Made by a program: the position numbers and the translations under genes | Shown: in pieces, positions 15,013 to 16,810 of the stretch | Layout: each line of letters begins with the position of its first letter | How positions within the stretch are numbered: the stretch's first letter is position 1 | Assembly: GCA_937880795.1 (NCBI GenBank) | Contig: CALGRQ010000231.1 | Coordinates: 1-16,810 of the forward strand | Reading direction: 5' to 3' | Length of the DNA stretch: 16,810 bases | Origin: an uncultured Dyadobacter sp. | GTDB lineage: Bacteria; Bacteroidota; Bacteroidia; Cytophagales; Spirosomataceae | Notes under the pieces: model-generated | The model's input: only the letters and a program-made list of their open reading frames with translations | What the model was told of the DNA's origin: nothing | The model's database searches: none

Positions 15013-15044
15013 AAAAAAACGGACTCGAGAGAGTCCGTTTTTTT
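15013..15044. terminator. Bidirectional intrinsic terminator
   Basis: AAAAAAACGGACTC (15013-15026) and GAGTCCGTTTTTTT (15031-15044) form a perfect 14-bp stem with a GAGA loop. The A-run and T-run flank a GC-rich core, giving a uridine tract in both directions. It serves the convergent CHRD gene and alaS. Confidence 0.9.
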
Positions 15045-15068
15045 GCTATATATCTACTTAGATCAGGA

Positions 15069-16810
15069 TTAGAATTGTTCTTTTGCCTTTTCTAGCGCGC
15101 TGTCCAAACCAGTGATGTCAGAACCTCCGGCCGTTGCGAAGAACGGCTGTCCACCTCCGCCACCACGAATTTCTCTGGCCAGCTCTTTAATAATTTTACC
15201 TGCATTTAAGCCGGTTTCTTGTACAATATTTTCTGCAATGAAAACAGATAACTGCGGCTTGCCAGCTATGTCAGCGCCAAATACGGCAATCAGATTTTCA
15301 ACCTGGTCTTTCAATTCATAAGACAATTGTTTTAAGGAATCGGCCGATGGAACGTTCACTTTTTGTACAATCAGATTAAACGTTTTATGGGTTTCCATAC
15401 CAGCGATAAGTCCGGATTTAATTTCCTGAAGTTTATCGTTCTCCATGGCTGCAATTTTCTTTTGCAGGGTATTCCGCTCGTCAACCAGGTTTTCTAGTGC
15501 TTTGATCAAATCTGTAGGATTCTTTAAGATCTCCTTTATTTTGGAAAGCGTTTCTTCTTGTTGACGCATCAATTCCAAGGCTTTTTCGCCGGTTACGGCT
15601 TCTACACGACGAACACCTGCCGAAACAGAGCCTTCGGAAGTAAACTTGAACAAGCCGATTTCACCAGTAGATGAAGCATGCGTACCCCCACAAAGTTCGA
15701 AAGAGAATTGTGGGTCAAAAATGATCAGTCTAACGAAATCACCATATTTTTCACCAAAAGTAGCGGTTGCACCCAAGTCCAGCGCTTGTTGGATAGGCAC
15801 ATTACGTTTTTCTTCAAGAGCGATATTCTCACGAATTTTTTCGTTAACGATATCCTCAATCTTTTTCAATTCTTCGTCTGTCACTTTCGAGAAGTGAGAG
15901 AAGTCGAAACGAAGCACTTCATCATTCAGGTAAGACCCTTTTTGACCAATATGCGTACCCAATACCTCACGCATAGAAGAAAGCATCAAGTGCGTGGCAG
16001 TGTGGTTTGCTTTAATTTTAGCACGGCGTGCGGAGTCAATTTTAGCCAAAACGTGCTCTGCTTGTTGCAGGGCCTCATCCAGATTTTTATCTGTCGATAT
16101 ATGAACAAAAAGATCGTTTTCTTTTTTCGTATCCGAAATCCGAATGGTTTTTCCAGCTATTTCAAGTACACCGGTGTCTCCAACCTGGCCACCCATTTCG
16201 GCGTAGAAAGGCGTACGATCTAAAACGATGTGGTACTCTTCACCGGTTTTGGTTTTAACCTTGCGATACTTTACAATGTTGCTATGGGTTTCTTCGAAAT
16301 CGTAACCCAAAAATTCAACCCCCTCCGATTCACGAAGTTCTATCCAATCGGTAGCTTCTTTGGCAGCATCCTGACGAGACCGTTTTTTCTGTTCTTGCAA
16401 GGCAGCTTGGAAACCATCTTCATCGATCTGAAACCCTTTCTCACGGGCAATTAGCGCAGTTAGGTCGACGGGGAAACCAAAAGTATCACTCAATTCAAAA
16501 ACCTCATCGCCCGGGATGGTATTGATACCTTTATCTTTCTGTGAGGCAATGATTACATCGAGACGCTTCAGACCCGACTCAAGGGTTCTTAAAAAGCTTT
16601 TTTCTTCTTCAAGAATAACACGGGTTACAAATTCTTCCTGTGCTTTCAATTCAGTGAAAACATCTTTAAACTGCTCAGCCAAAACGGGTACCAGTTTGTG
16701 GAAGAAAGGCTCCTGCAAGCCCAGGTAAGAATAACCATAGCGCACCGCACGACGTAAAATACGACGAATTACATAACCAGCTTTTACGTTAGAAGGCAAC
16801 TGACCGTCGG
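15069..16810 (-). CDS. alaS: Alanyl-tRNA synthetase, C-terminal two thirds (partial)
   Basis: About 580 residues are visible, and the frame runs off the right edge (first codons read DGQLPSNVKAGYVIRRILRR). The enzyme charges tRNA-Ala and clears Ser/Gly mischarging. Visible parts start at the end of the aminoacylation/tRNA-recognition region. Next comes the editing domain, with FYAEMGGQVGDTG, ANHTATHLML (its two His codons at 16002-16004 and 15990-15992) and ELCGGTHASSTGEIG (Cys codon 15690-15692, His codon 15678-15680), the four residues of the zinc site. The coiled-coil and C-Ala oligomerisation domain follow, with the glycine-rich GGGGGQPFFATAGG near the end. All key editing residues are present, and the end at 15069 is normal. 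The N-terminal catalytic domain is outside the window. Confidence 0.97.
   Translation of the reverse strand, partial: DGQLPSNVKAGYVIRRILRRAVRYGYSYLGLQEPFFHKLVPVLAEQFKDVFTELKAQEEFVTRVILEEEKSFLRTLESGLKRLDVIIASQKDKGINTIPGDEVFELSDTFGFPVDLTALIAREKGFQIDEDGFQAALQEQKKRSRQDAAKEATDWIELRESEGVEFLGYDFEETHSNIVKYRKVKTKTGEEYHIVLDRTPFYAEMGGQVGDTGVLEIAGKTIRISDTKKENDLFVHISTDKNLDEALQQAEHVLAKIDSARRAKIKANHTATHLMLSSMREVLGTHIGQKGSYLNDEVLRFDFSHFSKVTDEELKKIEDIVNEKIRENIALEEKRNVPIQQALDLGATATFGEKYGDFVRLIIFDPQFSFELCGGTHASSTGEIGLFKFTSEGSVSAGVRRVEAVTGEKALELMRQQEETLSKIKEILKNPTDLIKALENLVDERNTLQKKIAAMENDKLQEIKSGLIAGMETHKTFNLIVQKVNVPSADSLKQLSYELKDQVENLIAVFGADIAGKPQLSVFIAENIVQETGLNAGKIIKELAREIRGGGGGQPFFATAGGSDITGLDSALEKAKEQF

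Overview
The window looks like a chromosomal piece of a Bacteroidota genome, probably Sphingobacteriales-like. This is inferred from gene content: a T9SS type A sorting domain, an ECF sigma/FecR pair followed by an STN-domain protein, a TonB-type outer-membrane receptor with a carboxypeptidase-regulatory-like N-terminus, promoters of the TAnnTTTG type, and no clear Shine-Dalgarno sites. I could not run a taxonomic search, so genus is open. No tRNA, rRNA, insertion sequence, CRISPR array or replication origin was seen.

Layout. 1-131: tail of a TonB-dependent receptor (+). 204-2609: outer-membrane beta-barrel receptor (-), convergent with it. 2776-4707: LTA-synthase-family membrane sulfatase-fold enzyme (+). 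4714-5127: single-domain EamA transporter (-). 5221-5964: OmpA-domain envelope protein (-). 6062-6994: OxyR (-), divergent from 7306-7602, a small secreted lysine-rich repeat protein (+). 7702-10967: a three-gene + strand operon of ECF sigma factor, FecR-type anti-sigma factor, and an STN protein whose receptor barrel is replaced by a 16-residue repeat domain. 12789-11082: a minus-strand pair of a T9SS cargo protein and a BclA-like surface protein carrying a one-base frameshift. 13102-14180: a second repeat-domain protein (+), broken in this sequence. 14505-14987: CHRD-domain lipoprotein (+). 15069-16810: alanyl-tRNA synthetase (-), 5' end outside the window.

Two points matter most. First, bases 13561-13588 match 28 bases of the Illumina TruSeq universal adapter exactly; removing a net 26 bases restores the reading frame and the repeat pattern. 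The break in that gene is therefore almost certainly an assembly artefact. Second, the sigma/FecR operon appears to signal to or from a protein with the N-terminal half of a SusC-like transducer (STN, regulatory domain, DEVVV linker) but no TonB plug or large barrel. Instead it has about eight copies of a G-h-Q-h-x-G-h-x-N repeat with an exact 16-residue period, shared with the downstream paralogue. This is the best candidate for a poorly described system here: a cell-surface signalling unit not built on nutrient import.
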